64,000 nt of DNA from NCBI GenBank assembly GCA_023407175.1, contig JAEYMU010000035.1:124001-188000 (forward strand), given 5' to 3'. The notes under the pieces were generated by a model, which made no database searches, was not told the origin of the DNA, and saw only the letters and a program-made list of their open reading frames with translations. Source of the DNA: Bacillota bacterium (lineage in GTDB: Bacteria; Bacillota_A; Clostridia; Lachnospirales; Lachnospiraceae). Both the position numbers and the translations under genes were made by a program. This document shows, piece by piece, positions 53,114-62,383 of this stretch. The first letter of the stretch is position 1, and each line of letters starts with the position of its first letter.

Positions 53114-53716
53114 CTATGAGAATATTCCATGCATAAACTCCTTTACCAGGTTTGCCGCCGTCACCTCATTCATTTCGCAGGCACCGTGTACATGAAAGGC
53201 GATATCGGCGTTGAGCATCGCAACGAAATGGCGGGCAATCCGGGGTTCCTTGCTCTTAACATTGGCGTGTACCTTGGAGATATCATAAAACAGTCTGGTG
53301 ATAATTTCAAATTGCTCCTTGTTATAGGGGAGGGATAGCTGTGCTGACTTGGAAGTATGGGGAGCAAAATTCAGGGAAAGCATCAGCAGGTAGAAGGCGG
53401 AATATTCCCTGTAAAAATCAAAATATACTCCAGCGAGGCGAAGAAGCACAGGATAGACATCGTTATAATAATTGGAACTGTTCGGGCGGTAGACCGCTGC
53501 GGCCTTAAGCCGGTCATTAAGAAGCCTGTAATATTCGTCCAGTATTGCCTGAAACAATCCCTCCTTACTGCCGAAAAAATAATACAATGTTGGCTTCTTG
53601 ATGTGGGCAGCCTCGGCAATCTCGGCTACCCCGGTGGCCTCATAGCCCCGTTCAGAAAACAAAGTCAGTGCACATTCAAAAATGGTGTTTTTGCTATTAT
53701 TAAGGTTTTCATTCAT
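53114..53716 (-). CDS. TetR family repressor
   Basis: A 200-residue repressor. Start: the ATG at 53716 or 53722; no ribosome site precedes either. NTIFECALTLFSERGYEATGVAEIAEAAHIKKPTLYYFFGSKEGLF is the canonical TetR helix-turn-helix. The C-terminal ligand-binding half is not recognisable. Promoter and a 22-bp palindromic operator lie immediately ahead, so it is autoregulated, probably leaderless (see promoter). The gene lies between GH13 and sigK; a target other than itself is not evident. Confidence 0.9.
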   Translation of the reverse strand: MNENLNNSKNTIFECALTLFSERGYEATGVAEIAEAAHIKKPTLYYFFGSKEGLFQAILDEYYRLLNDRLKAAAVYRPNSSNYYNDVYPVLLRLAGVYFDFYREYSAFYLLMLSLNFAPHTSKSAQLSLPYNKEQFEIITRLFYDISKVHANVKSKEPRIARHFVAMLNADIAFHVHGACEMNEVTAANLVKEFMHGIFS

Positions 53717-53722
53717 GCGCAT

Positions 53723-53752
53723 ATTATATACCGATCGGTATATAACTGTCAA
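53723..53752 (-). promoter_or_regulatory. TetR gene promoter and operator
   Basis: Minus strand: TTGACA (53752-53747), 18-bp spacer, TATAAT (53728-53723). A perfect 22-bp palindrome centred on CCGATCGG spans 53724-53745, filling the spacer and -10. The usual start point (6-7 bp past -10) falls on the ATG at 53716. Confidence 0.85.
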
Positions 53753-53837
53753 GAAAGAAAATGTATTACTAATGGGAAAGGCTAAGAATAGAAAAAAGTA
53801 AGTCCTTCTGTCCTTTTTTAAGAGGGATAGGCACTTT

Positions 53838-53864
53838 ATGTCAATACCGCACATAAGATATTAG
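53838..53864 (+). CDS. Short upstream ORF coupled to sigK
   Basis: ATG at 53838 with GAGGG ahead encodes MSIPHIRY and a TAG at 53862-53864. The stop overlaps the sigK GTG start as TAGTG. The sigK start has no ribosome site of its own, so translation by termination-reinitiation is plausible. Nine codons; function only by context. Confidence 0.5.
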   Translation: MSIPHIRY

Positions 53865-54520
53865 TGACACATCAGGCATTGAGGGTGCTTATCTTCGTGA
53901 AGTCGTTTCCAAAGCCGTTAAGCACCAAAGAGGAAACGGAATATCTGCGGCGTTGCAAGGAAGGCGACAAAGAAGCCAGAGATAAATTAATCGAACATAA
54001 TCTGAGATTGGTGGCACATATTGTGAAGAAATATAATATGGCTGATAAAGAAACAGATGATTTGATATCGATTGGTACAATCGGGCTGATTAAAGCAATC
54101 GATACCTTTGATGATGAGAAAGGGATTCGACTTGCTACTTATGCCTCCCGTTGTATCGACAACGAACTTCTGATGATGCTGCGAAGCGGAAAGAGATTAG
54201 CCAAGGAAGTATATCTGTATGATCCGATTGGCTCTGACCGGGAGGGCAATGAAATCAATTTGTTAGATATCATCGAAGAAGCAGAGACAGATATTGTTGA
54301 AAATATCATGCTTGAGGATGATATAAAAAAACTGTATCAAATAATAGGCAAAGTCTTAACTGATAGAGAACGTGAAATCATATGTTTACGCTACGGTTTA
54401 AGCAACCGCAAGGAAGTGACCCAGAGGGAAATAGCCAGTATGCTCGGCATCTCCCGAAGCTATGTCAGCCGCATCGAGAAAAAAGCCCTAAAGAAACTGC
54501 GGGAATGTTTTGATGCTTAA
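53864..54520 (+). CDS. sigK: Sporulation sigma factor SigK-like
   Basis: A 218-residue sigma-70-type factor. NLRLVAHIVKKYN, DLISIGTIGLIKAIDTFD (region 2.4 area), DPIGSDREGNEINLLDII, and C-terminal GISRSYVSRIEKKALKKL (region 4.2) match sigma-K. Sigma-K acts in the mother cell late in sporulation and drives coat genes such as cotA. The start is GTG 53864 and only about 12 residues precede FPKPLS, so the ~20-residue pro-sequence of Bacillus pro-sigma-K seems absent or very short. The gene is uninterrupted, with no skin element. Confidence 0.9.
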   Translation: MTHQALRVLIFVKSFPKPLSTKEETEYLRRCKEGDKEARDKLIEHNLRLVAHIVKKYNMADKETDDLISIGTIGLIKAIDTFDDEKGIRLATYASRCIDNELLMMLRSGKRLAKEVYLYDPIGSDREGNEINLLDIIEEAETDIVENIMLEDDIKKLYQIIGKVLTDREREIICLRYGLSNRKEVTQREIASMLGISRSYVSRIEKKALKKLRECFDA

Positions 54521-54573
54521 AGAGATTAAACCGCAACCTCTTTAAGAAACCTGCGAGAGTGCTTTGATGCTTA
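54491..54573 (+). repeat. Direct repeat of the sigK 3' end
   Basis: AAGAAACTGCGGGAATGTTT... (54491-54519, the last sigK codons) recurs as AAGAAACCTGCGAGAGTGCT... (54544-54573), about 25 of 29 bases alike, 53 bp later. The second copy is outside the gene. Confidence 0.75.
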
Positions 54574-54624
54574 GCAGCCCCTCCGGTTACCTCCTGAAAT
54601 GCATATTGCCTTAAGCTTCGCCCC

Positions 54625-54660
54625 ATGGAGGGTGTCTCAAAGAGACACTCTCCATCTTTA
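54625..54660 (+). terminator. Terminator after sigK
   Basis: ATGGAGGGTGTCTC pairs with GAGACACTCTCCAT around AAA, with T-rich CTTTATG following. Confidence 0.85.
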
Positions 54661-54783
54661 TGTAATTACGATAATCAATTGAAGGATATTCAATTTAACT
54701 TAACTATAATATGAATATGCATCCATTGTTCTTCCTGTGAATCAAGCTTATAATAAATTCAAAAGATAGAACGGAGGCATCTT

Positions 54784-55851
54784 ATGAGTACCTTGAATAT
54801 TGGAGAAAAGATATTAAAATACAGAAAAGAAAAGAACATCACCCAGGAGCAGCTTGCCAATGCAATCGGAGTATCGGCAGGTGCGGTTTGCAAATGGGAG
54901 ACAGGGAATTCCGTCCCCGACATATCCCTGCTTGCACCGCTTGCCCGTGTGCTTGGCAGTACGATCGACGACCTGCTATCCTTTATCCCGGAGCTTTCGG
55001 AAAGTGAGGTGCGGGATATAAAGCAGGAACTGGCGGCTGTTTTCATAAATTCCGGTTATGAGGCAGGGGAAGAACAATGCCGGAAGCTTTTGAACGAATA
55101 TCCCAACAGCAGCCTGTTAAAGCTGTCAATTGGGGGGCTGCTACAGGTATATGCCATGATGTATGAGAAGACGGAGGATATGCTTGCCAAGCGGCTGCAG
55201 CATGCGCTTGCACTGTTTCAGGAAGTGATTGAAGACGGGGAGATAAAATATGCCTCCCAGGCTCTTTTTGCCGCCGCAAGCCTTCATATGATGATGGGAA
55301 ATTATGAGGAAAGTGAGAAGGCGGTAAAGCAGCTCTCAGATGGGTACACCGATCCGATGATTCTCTATCCGCAGCTGCTGCAAAGACAGGGAAAAGGAAA
55401 GGAAGCTAAGATACTTTGCGAAAATGTCCTTTTATCAAGAATGAATCATTGCATGGCGATGCTATCCATCATGGCAACCATAGCCCTTGAAGAGGAAAAT
55501 CAGGAGGAGGCCCTTCTGCTCATTAATTCTGTGATAAAAACACAGGATATCTATCGGATCGGACTGCATTCCGGTGAATACAGCCTATGCCGGTATTATA
55601 TCCGTACAAACCAGCCGGAGCTTGCGGCTAAGGCCTTCAAAGCCTATGTGGAGGGCATACTTTCTGATGGTTACGATTATGGTGATAACTTATTTTTTAA
55701 GGACATAGAGCTTGAAGTAAACGCTGTCGGACAGAAGGCGGTCCGCAGGAATATGTATCAGGCCCAGCTTGACAGCCAGGAATTCAAGTCCCTGGAAGGA
55801 ATGGAGGAATATGACAGTGCAATTGAACTGTTGAAAGCAGAATTGCTTTAA
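54784..55851 (+). CDS. XRE-type regulator with TPR-like C-terminus
   Basis: A 355-residue protein behind CGGAGG. N-terminal helix-turn-helix: ILKYRKEKNITQEQLANAIGVSAGAVCKWE, residues ~9-55. The rest (about 90-350) is helical with repeated AL..EV.E, GNYEESEKA and EEALLLIN motifs typical of tetratricopeptide repeats. This layout occurs in Firmicutes peptide-responsive regulators, but here no signal peptide gene is next to it. It could equally be a stand-alone stress regulator. An AT-rich 130-bp region with an ATTGAA/TTCAAT dyad precedes it. Confidence 0.85.
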   Translation: MSTLNIGEKILKYRKEKNITQEQLANAIGVSAGAVCKWETGNSVPDISLLAPLARVLGSTIDDLLSFIPELSESEVRDIKQELAAVFINSGYEAGEEQCRKLLNEYPNSSLLKLSIGGLLQVYAMMYEKTEDMLAKRLQHALALFQEVIEDGEIKYASQALFAAASLHMMMGNYEESEKAVKQLSDGYTDPMILYPQLLQRQGKGKEAKILCENVLLSRMNHCMAMLSIMATIALEEENQEEALLLINSVIKTQDIYRIGLHSGEYSLCRYYIRTNQPELAAKAFKAYVEGILSDGYDYGDNLFFKDIELEVNAVGQKAVRRNMYQAQLDSQEFKSLEGMEEYDSAIELLKAELL

Positions 55852-55968
55852 GCCTGTTTATTTGTCACAAATTTTACAAGAACCAGACTATAATTCTATT
55901 GCAAATAAGAAGCCTCCAAGTATACTTATCTCAGGAAGAAGCAATAACACAGCATAAGGAGGATAAAG

Positions 55969-57459
55969 ATGGAGGATCATCTGCAAAGAAAGCGAAGCTT
56001 TATGAAAAGGGCGAACTATTCGTCCAATATTATTATATGGGTTTTGACGGTGGTTCTGGCTCTCGGATTTTTTTCCGAATATTTGAAAAATAACCGATCC
56101 CTTGCATTTACCATTGCTTTTATCTCGTACTTATTTATCATTGGGTTAACCGCCACGCTGATCTACAAATTCCGCCCTTACAGTAATATGATCAGGTACA
56201 TCTCCTGCTACGGGTATCTGCTCGCCTATTGTCTCGTATTGTTCACGGGGGATAAATATTTTTCCGTGGTCTTTGCATATCCGGTTACAATTGCGTACTG
56301 TATCTATGCCGACAGGCGGTTTACCGTCATTGAAGCCATACTGACATATGCGATCAATATCATATATATTGGCTTCCGGTTAAGGAACGGATATGATACT
56401 AGTCTGGATACAACACAGTATGCACTGCAGGCCGGGACACTGATTATTTATTTGACGGCATTGATTATTGTAGTACAATTTTTATATAAATCAAATAAAA
56501 CGGCTGAAGCTAATCTGCATACGGCTGAGGAGGCCCAAACAAAGCAGGCTGAGCTTATGGAGCATTTGAGAGAGCTTGCCGGTGTTGTAAATCATAATTC
56601 CATCAAGGTAAGTGATACGGTAAATGATATGAATGCATCGTCAAATACAGTGGAGACTGCAATTAACCAGATATCGGAGGGAGCTTTATCCACAGTGGAG
56701 AATATCCAGGAGCAGACGGTATTATCCGGTACGATTCAGGAGAAAATATCCAATACCTATAACACCTCGGAAGCAATTAAAAATGCCGCAGATCGAACAA
56801 AGACGAATGTGGCAGGAGGGCTGGAAAGAATTAAAATCCTGAATGAAAATACGCAGTTGGTTCAAAATACAACAAGCAGGGTAAACGACCAGATGCTTCA
56901 ATTAAGGGAAAGCTTTGTGAGAATACAGGAAATCACAGGATTGATAGGAAGCATATCGGAGCAGACCAATCTTCTGTCGCTCAATGCTGCCATAGAGGCA
57001 GCCAGAGCAGGTGAGAGCGGCAAGGGCTTTTCTGTAGTAGCCGGTGAGGTTCGCAAGCTGGCCGAGCAAAGCAGCGAATCGGCTGCCAATATATCAAGCA
57101 TCATTACAGAATTTCAGAAGATAACCAGTGAATCCATAGAAACCTTTCATACGCTGATGCAATTATCCGACACACAGAATAAGCTTATCCTTGAAACTGG
57201 CGGGATTTTGGGTACAATCAGTGAAAGTGCGGAGGAATTTCATAGCAGTGCAAATTCAATCAATGAAAAAATCAGTGATATCTATAGTGCCAGCGATAAA
57301 ATTGTTCAGACGATCACCGGTATCTCCGCGGTATCCGAAGAGACGCTTGCCACTACGGAGGAAGCATCAGGGATAATCAAGGAATTCCTTGATAGAACCG
57401 CCGCTGCGGCTGTTCTTGTGGAGGAGCTTAGGGAAACGGCCGGTAAGCTGTCGGAGTAA
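55969..57459 (+). CDS. Methyl-accepting chemotaxis protein with six-helix membrane sensor
   Basis: A 496-residue receptor behind AAGGAGG. Residues ~18-180 form six hydrophobic helices with little outer domain, and no HAMP is seen. The signalling part runs ~210-490; its hairpin tip [20 protein letters not shown] is at about residue 330. It should signal to CheA/CheW, sensing through the membrane region. A near-copy starts at 63133. Upstream sequence over ~100 bp is also shared with that copy. Confidence 0.9.
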   Translation: MEDHLQRKRSFMKRANYSSNIIIWVLTVVLALGFFSEYLKNNRSLAFTIAFISYLFIIGLTATLIYKFRPYSNMIRYISCYGYLLAYCLVLFTGDKYFSVVFAYPVTIAYCIYADRRFTVIEAILTYAINIIYIGFRLRNGYDTSLDTTQYALQAGTLIIYLTALIIVVQFLYKSNKTAEANLHTAEEAQTKQAELMEHLRELAGVVNHNSIKVSDTVNDMNASSNTVETAINQISEGALSTVENIQEQTVLSGTIQEKISNTYNTSEAIKNAADRTKTNVAGGLERIKILNENTQLVQNTTSRVNDQMLQLRESFVRIQEITGLIGSISEQTNLLSLNAAIEAARAGESGKGFSVVAGEVRKLAEQSSESAANISSIITEFQKITSESIETFHTLMQLSDTQNKLILETGGILGTISESAEEFHSSANSINEKISDIYSASDKIVQTITGISAVSEETLATTEEASGIIKEFLDRTAAAAVLVEELRETAGKLSE

Positions 57460-57635
57460 TCCTGGGCTGATGGCAGAAAGGCATCCAGGGGCGGGCGTCT
57501 GTCTTTGGTTTTACCTATAATTCATATTCTTTTTAAAACAATTTAAGGAAAAATTGACAAGGATGTGTACGACAACGGATTCATGAACTGCTATGATTTG
57601 CTTGTACACCAATATTTCCATAGAGGAGAGAGAAT

Positions 57636-58745
57636 ATGAAATTTAGATTGAGAACAGCATTAAGCATTGTGGCAGCTTCATCTATTATTTTGTTAGCCGG
57701 CTGCTCAGATTCCGAGCAAACCAGTAAGAATCAGGTGGATTTAAACAACACTTCATTGGAAACCATCATTGAAAAAGCAAAGGAAGAAGGAGATGTCCAG
57801 TCGGTGGGAATGCCGGATACCTGGGCTAACTGGGGCGAGACCTGGACGGAAATAACCTCTGCCTACGGGATTACCCACACGGATGTTGATATGTCTTCGG
57901 CGGAGGAGCTGGCTATCTTTGAGGCAGAGAAGGACAATGCTACAAAGGATATCGGAGATGTGGGCCAGGCCTTCGGACCTACGGCTGAGGAAAAGGGACT
58001 GACTCTTGCCTATAAGACCTCCTATTGGGACAGTATTCCCGATTGGGCTAAGGATGATGACGGAGATTGGATGATCGGCTACTACGGAACCATGTCGATC
58101 ATTACAAATAAGGATTTGGTGACAAATCCTCCTACCTCCTTTGCGGATATTCTGGAAGGTGATTATATGGTGGCAGTCGGTGATGTAACAAAGGCAAGCC
58201 AGGCACAGTGCGCCGTATTATCCGCTGCCATTGCCCTGGGAGGCTCCGAGACAAACCTGCAGCCCGGCCTTGATTTCTTTAAGCAGCTGGCAGAGGCAGG
58301 AAGGCTGGATATGGGAGAGCTTTCCCTTACCAGACTGGAGAAGGGCGAAGTAGCAGTGGCATTTCTCTGGGATTATAATGCGCTTGGTTACCGGGACCAG
58401 TTTACTGCGAATAATGCCGACGCAAACTTTGAGGTATGCATCCCCTCCGACGGTGCCATTCAGAGCGGCTATTGCTCCGTTATTAACGCATACACCAAGC
58501 ATCCCTATGCTGCTGCGCTGGCAAGAGAATATATCTTCAGTGATGAAGGCCAGATCAATCTGGCAAAGGGCTATGCAAAGCCGATCAGAAGCGATGTGGT
58601 ACTTCCCGATGATGTAAAGGCTAAGCTTTTGCCGGACGACCAGTATGCTAATGCAAGAATGATTGAGGATTACGATGGCTGGAATAAAACAGTGGAGACC
58701 ATCGGCACCCTGTGGCAGGAAGATGTAATTGCATATGCAAAATAA
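57636..58745 (+). CDS. ABC transporter substrate-binding lipoprotein (PotD/AfuA/phosphonate-like)
   Basis: A 369-residue lipoprotein behind GGAGAGAG. The signal peptide ends in LAGC at about residue 22. The fold resembles spermidine/iron/phosphonate periplasmic binding proteins (family with a PotD-like layout): GMPDTWANWGETW, DVGQAFGPTAEE, IGYYGTMSIITNKD. The next gene is a phosphodiesterase-like enzyme, which points to an organophosphate or phosphonate ligand, by inference. A long stem-loop follows the stop (58815-58865). Confidence 0.85.
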   Translation: MKFRLRTALSIVAASSIILLAGCSDSEQTSKNQVDLNNTSLETIIEKAKEEGDVQSVGMPDTWANWGETWTEITSAYGITHTDVDMSSAEELAIFEAEKDNATKDIGDVGQAFGPTAEEKGLTLAYKTSYWDSIPDWAKDDDGDWMIGYYGTMSIITNKDLVTNPPTSFADILEGDYMVAVGDVTKASQAQCAVLSAAIALGGSETNLQPGLDFFKQLAEAGRLDMGELSLTRLEKGEVAVAFLWDYNALGYRDQFTANNADANFEVCIPSDGAIQSGYCSVINAYTKHPYAAALAREYIFSDEGQINLAKGYAKPIRSDVVLPDDVKAKLLPDDQYANARMIEDYDGWNKTVETIGTLWQEDVIAYAK

Positions 58746-58814
58746 CAGTAAGGCCTGGGGCGGTGTTACTTTATGGAGCGCTGCCGCCGGTAAATCAGAA
58801 GGATAAAAATGCTT

Positions 58815-58865
58815 AATAACCATGACTTGCCCTTTCTTGTTCGAGAAAGGGTAATCATGGTTATT
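58815..58865 (+). promoter_or_regulatory. Intercistronic stem-loop after binding-protein gene
   Basis: AATAACCATGA..CCCTTTCT pairs with AGAAAGGG..TCATGGTTATT; 19 pairs with a small internal loop. Followed by TTATTTATAATAC, not a clear T tract. It parallels the hairpin at 38000. Confidence 0.8.
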
Positions 58866-58909
58866 TATAATACAGAGAATAAAAAAATATATAAGAAAGA
58901 GGGTATAAT

Positions 58910-59734
58910 ATGCTGCATAAAACAATACTTGTGCTTATTGATGGCTGCTGCTATGACACAGCTACGAAGAATTTCGGCTATCTTGAACATTTAGTTTCTA
59001 TGGGGCTTGGGAGCAAGTTCCGGGTTCAGGGAGAGCTGCCTTCCCTTTCAAGACCCATGTACGAAACTCTGATGACAGGACTGCCGGTGTATGAGCATGG
59101 CATCACCAACAATCTTATCATCCGTAATTCAAACCAAATCAGTATCTTTGACCTGTGCAGGGAGAATAATCTCACTACCGCTGCAGCAGCCTATCATTGG
59201 TTTTGCGAGCTTTATGTACATGCTCCCTTCCAGCCTATAACGGATAGAATTTTGATGAAGCCGGAGTATCGGATACAGCATGGCATCTATTATTTTGAGG
59301 ATCATTATCCGGATTCTCATGTATACAGTGACGCTCAGTATCTCTGGCAGCAGTATGAACCGGATTTTCTGCTGGTCCATCCCATGAACATGGATGATAC
59401 AGGGCACAAATATGGCTGCCATTCGGCAGAATATCATAAGGCGGCGGCAATGGAGAACGTCCTTCTTTCGACGGTCCTGCCGCTATGGATGGGAGCCGGA
59501 TATCAAATCATGGTCACTGCGGATCACGGGATGAATGAGTATGGTCTGCATGGAGGCAACTGTGAGCTTCAAAGAACAGTGCCGCTTTATCTGTTTACCG
59601 ATCAACTGTCAGGGGGTTTTTATACGGATAAGAGCCTGCCGCAATTACTGATTGCGCCGATTTTGTGCCGGATGCTGGGGATTGAAGCGGCAAAGGGCAT
59701 GAAGAGCATCTCAAAATTGGAGGAATATTTGTGA
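58910..59734 (+). CDS. Alkaline phosphatase/phosphodiesterase-fold enzyme
   Basis: A 274-residue protein behind AGAGGG. Metal ligands in order: LVLIDGCCYD with Asp10, a Ser in LPSLSRPMYE as the likely nucleophile region, MNMDDTGHKYG, and TADHGMNEYG. This is the alkaline-phosphatase superfamily, type I phosphodiesterase or phosphonoacetate-hydrolase-like form. No signal peptide is evident, so it acts in the cytoplasm after uptake. It overlaps the permease start by 4 bp (GTGA), so the enzyme belongs to the importer operon. Substrate unknown. Confidence 0.85.
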   Translation: MLHKTILVLIDGCCYDTATKNFGYLEHLVSMGLGSKFRVQGELPSLSRPMYETLMTGLPVYEHGITNNLIIRNSNQISIFDLCRENNLTTAAAAYHWFCELYVHAPFQPITDRILMKPEYRIQHGIYYFEDHYPDSHVYSDAQYLWQQYEPDFLLVHPMNMDDTGHKYGCHSAEYHKAAAMENVLLSTVLPLWMGAGYQIMVTADHGMNEYGLHGGNCELQRTVPLYLFTDQLSGGFYTDKSLPQLLIAPILCRMLGIEAAKGMKSISKLEEYL

Positions 59735-60588
59735 AGCCCAGATCAAAAGTCTATCTGCTGGCCATGCTTCCCTTTCTTTTGCTGGTATTGTTCTATGAAA
59801 TCATGCCGATTTTGATGATTGCACTTCGAAGCTTTCAAGCCACGGGGCATTCGGGCTTTACTCTGGAACAGTACCAGGATGTTTTTACAAAGAGGCTTTA
59901 CCGGCAGGCATTAATCAACAGTATCGTGATTTCGGTCATATCCTCCCTGATAGGGCTGACCATCGCCTTTTTTGGCGCAAAGGCGGCCCACAGCACCGGT
60001 TCAAAAGGTAGAGGTATTTTTATTAATATCCTTAATATGACCTCTAATTTTGCGGGGATTCCCCTTGCCTTTGCCTTTATTATACTCCTGGGCAACACTG
60101 GAATTCTGGTCCTGCTCGGCAAAGCCATAGGACTTGAGGCACTTGCAAGCTTCAATATCTATTCCTTTCAGGGGTTACTGCTGACCTACATATACTTCCA
60201 GATTCCTCTGGCGACCCTTCTGCTGATACCGGTTTTTGACGGACTTCGTAAGGAATGGGCGCAGGCGGTGGTATTGCTGGGCGGTAATTCCTTTGTTTAT
60301 TGGACGAGGGTTGCCATACCCGTCATACGGCCCAGCCTGATTGCCACCTTAAGCGTATTGTTTTCCAATGCAATCGCAGCCTATGCGACTGCCTACGCAC
60401 TGCTGGCAAATAATTATTCCCTGCTGCCCATACGAATCTCGGAGCAGTTTGTGGGGGAAGTGGTTCAAAGGAAGGAATTCGGCTCCGCACTTGCCATGGT
60501 GCTCATGCTGACCATGGTGCTTGCGACGGTGATCAATAATTATTTTATTAAAAAGTCAAGGGGAGGTGCCGCAGATGAGAAGGAATAA
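59731..60588 (+). CDS. ABC transporter permease 1
   Basis: A 285-residue protein starting GTG at 59731, overlapping the enzyme stop by 4 bp. Six hydrophobic helices; the EAA-like loop is near LLGGNSFVYWTRVAIPVIRP, about residues 185-200. It pairs with permease 2. The family (binding-protein-dependent transport, spermidine/phosphonate type) fits the neighbours. Confidence 0.9.
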   Translation: MKPRSKVYLLAMLPFLLLVLFYEIMPILMIALRSFQATGHSGFTLEQYQDVFTKRLYRQALINSIVISVISSLIGLTIAFFGAKAAHSTGSKGRGIFINILNMTSNFAGIPLAFAFIILLGNTGILVLLGKAIGLEALASFNIYSFQGLLLTYIYFQIPLATLLLIPVFDGLRKEWAQAVVLLGGNSFVYWTRVAIPVIRPSLIATLSVLFSNAIAAYATAYALLANNYSLLPIRISEQFVGEVVQRKEFGSALAMVLMLTMVLATVINNYFIKKSRGGAADEKE

Positions 60589-61369
60589 GGGCTCCGGGAC
60601 GGTGATACTTATCATCTGTCTTTATCTGACGCTCCCCCTCATATTGACCTTTCTTTATTCTGTATTTCGGGAATGGACGAAGGTACTGCCCCGGGGCTTT
60701 ACACTAAAATATTATAAGGATATTCTGGCAGATCCGCTATTCCTTGCCTCTGTCGCAAGAACCCTGCTGGTATCTGCAATTCCGTTTATCATCTGTACCC
60801 TGATTGTGCTTCTGGCACTTTATGTGGTGGTGGTATACCATCCGGGCTGGGATAAATATATGCAGATGCTTTGCAACATTCCCTATGCGCTTCAGGGAAT
60901 CATCCTTGCCATATCCATACTGTCTCTGTACGTCAGCGCTCCCTATCCCTTCTCCAACCGGTTTGTCATGGTGGTACTGACCTATTGTATTGTAATATTG
61001 CCCTATATCTACCGCGGACTGAAGAACAGTCTGGATACGGTGAATGCCAATTGTCTCATTGAAGCGGCACAAATGCTGGGAGCCAACAGACTGTATGCCT
61101 TCTTTGCAGTGGTGGTACCTGGTATACTTTCGGGCATCTCAATTGTGGCCATGCTTTCCATATCCATTGTATTCGGGGATTTTGCCATTGTTAATATCAT
61201 CGGAGGCAGCTATTACCAGACAACGCAGATGTATTTATACAAGAAGCTTTTTGTATCCGGCCAGGCCTCCAGTGCGGTGATTGCGGTTTTGTTCGCAATG
61301 ACACTTCTGCTGTCGGGAATCATCAATGCGCTGGGCAGGAAGAGAAAGCAGGAAGGAGAGGAGAATTAA
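60575..61369 (+). CDS. ABC transporter permease 2
   Basis: A 264-residue protein. ATG at 60575 is chosen over GTG 60566 because GGGGAGG lies 8 bp ahead. Overlaps permease 1 by 14 bp. Six hydrophobic helices; loop EAAQMLGANRLYAFFAVVVP around residue 168. Stop is immediately followed by the ATPase start at 61370. Confidence 0.9.
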   Translation: MRRNKGSGTVILIICLYLTLPLILTFLYSVFREWTKVLPRGFTLKYYKDILADPLFLASVARTLLVSAIPFIICTLIVLLALYVVVVYHPGWDKYMQMLCNIPYALQGIILAISILSLYVSAPYPFSNRFVMVVLTYCIVILPYIYRGLKNSLDTVNANCLIEAAQMLGANRLYAFFAVVVPGILSGISIVAMLSISIVFGDFAIVNIIGGSYYQTTQMYLYKKLFVSGQASSAVIAVLFAMTLLLSGIINALGRKRKQEGEEN

Positions 61370-62383
61370 ATGGCTTATATTGAACTGAAGCACATTAATA
61401 AGTATTTTGGCAGCAATCAGGTGCTTAAGGATATTAACATAGAGATAGAAAGAGGGCAGCTGGTTACCCTGCTGGGTCCCTCGGGCTGCGGTAAAAGCAC
61501 CCTGCTGCGGTGCCTCGCAGGTCTTGAAACCATCAGCAGCGGCGCCATATTCCTGGACGGAGCCGATATCACAAATATGGAGCCGAGGAATCGCAATATC
61601 GGTATGGTATTTCAGCAGTACAGCCTGTTTCCCAATATGAATGTCGCGGAGAATATTGCGTTTGGCCTGAAAAGAAAAAAGCTGGATAAGGCCAAAATCA
61701 ACAAAAAGGTGGCGGAAGCAATCGAGATGGTGGAGTTAAGCGGGAAGGAAAGGGCGTATCCGGCGAAGCTTTCCGGAGGGCAGCAGCAGCGTGTGGCGCT
61801 GGCAAGAGCGATCGTAACCGAGCCGAAGGTTCTTCTGCTGGACGAGCCCCTAAGCGCCATTGATGCAAAGCTTAGAAGGTCCCTCCAGCAAAGCATACGC
61901 AGGATACAAAGAGAAATTGGAATTACCTCTGTTTTTGTAACACATGATCAGGATGAAGCCATGGTTATGTCCGATATGATTTATCTATTACAGGACGGAA
62001 GACTGGAGCAGTCCGGGACGCCTACAGGCATCTACACCGCACCTAAGACAAAATTTGCCGCGGAATTTATTGGGCATTATAACGTGATTACAGCGGAGCA
62101 GTTTCAAAAAATCAGCAGGGAGACGGTGGGGGAGGCGGAGCATATCGCAATCCGGCCGGAGGCCATGGAGCTGTCCCCTACGCCGTTTGCGGCAAGAGAG
62201 CAGTATTATCATTTTAAGGGCAGGATACTTCACCATATCCCCCATGGCAATGTACTGCGCTATCATGTGGAGGCGGAAGGGGTAGAACTGGAGGCGGATG
62301 TACTGTTTCGCAGCTTTTCCCTATATGAAAACGGCCAGGATATTTATATCTGTGTGGAAAACCGGAACTGTCTTAGACTCTGA
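61370..62383 (+). CDS. ABC transporter ATPase (PotA/phosphonate-like)
   Basis: A 337-residue ATPase, its ATG touching the previous stop, with GGAGAGGAG ahead. Walker A GPSGCGKST, Q-loop FQQYSLFPN, signature LSGGQQQRVALARA, Walker B LLLDEPLSAID, then the TOBE domain at the end with RPEAMEL. It energises the two permeases. The operon thus has its own ATPase, unlike the sugar transporter at 36603. Confidence 0.95.
   Translation: MAYIELKHINKYFGSNQVLKDINIEIERGQLVTLLGPSGCGKSTLLRCLAGLETISSGAIFLDGADITNMEPRNRNIGMVFQQYSLFPNMNVAENIAFGLKRKKLDKAKINKKVAEAIEMVELSGKERAYPAKLSGGQQQRVALARAIVTEPKVLLLDEPLSAIDAKLRRSLQQSIRRIQREIGITSVFVTHDQDEAMVMSDMIYLLQDGRLEQSGTPTGIYTAPKTKFAAEFIGHYNVITAEQFQKISRETVGEAEHIAIRPEAMELSPTPFAAREQYYHFKGRILHHIPHGNVLRYHVEAEGVELEADVLFRSFSLYENGQDIYICVENRNCLRL

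Noticed and set aside
53864..54520. sigK interrupted by a skin-like element or frameshift
   Set aside because: The coding frame is continuous through regions 2 and 4; only the start codon and pro-sequence are unusual.
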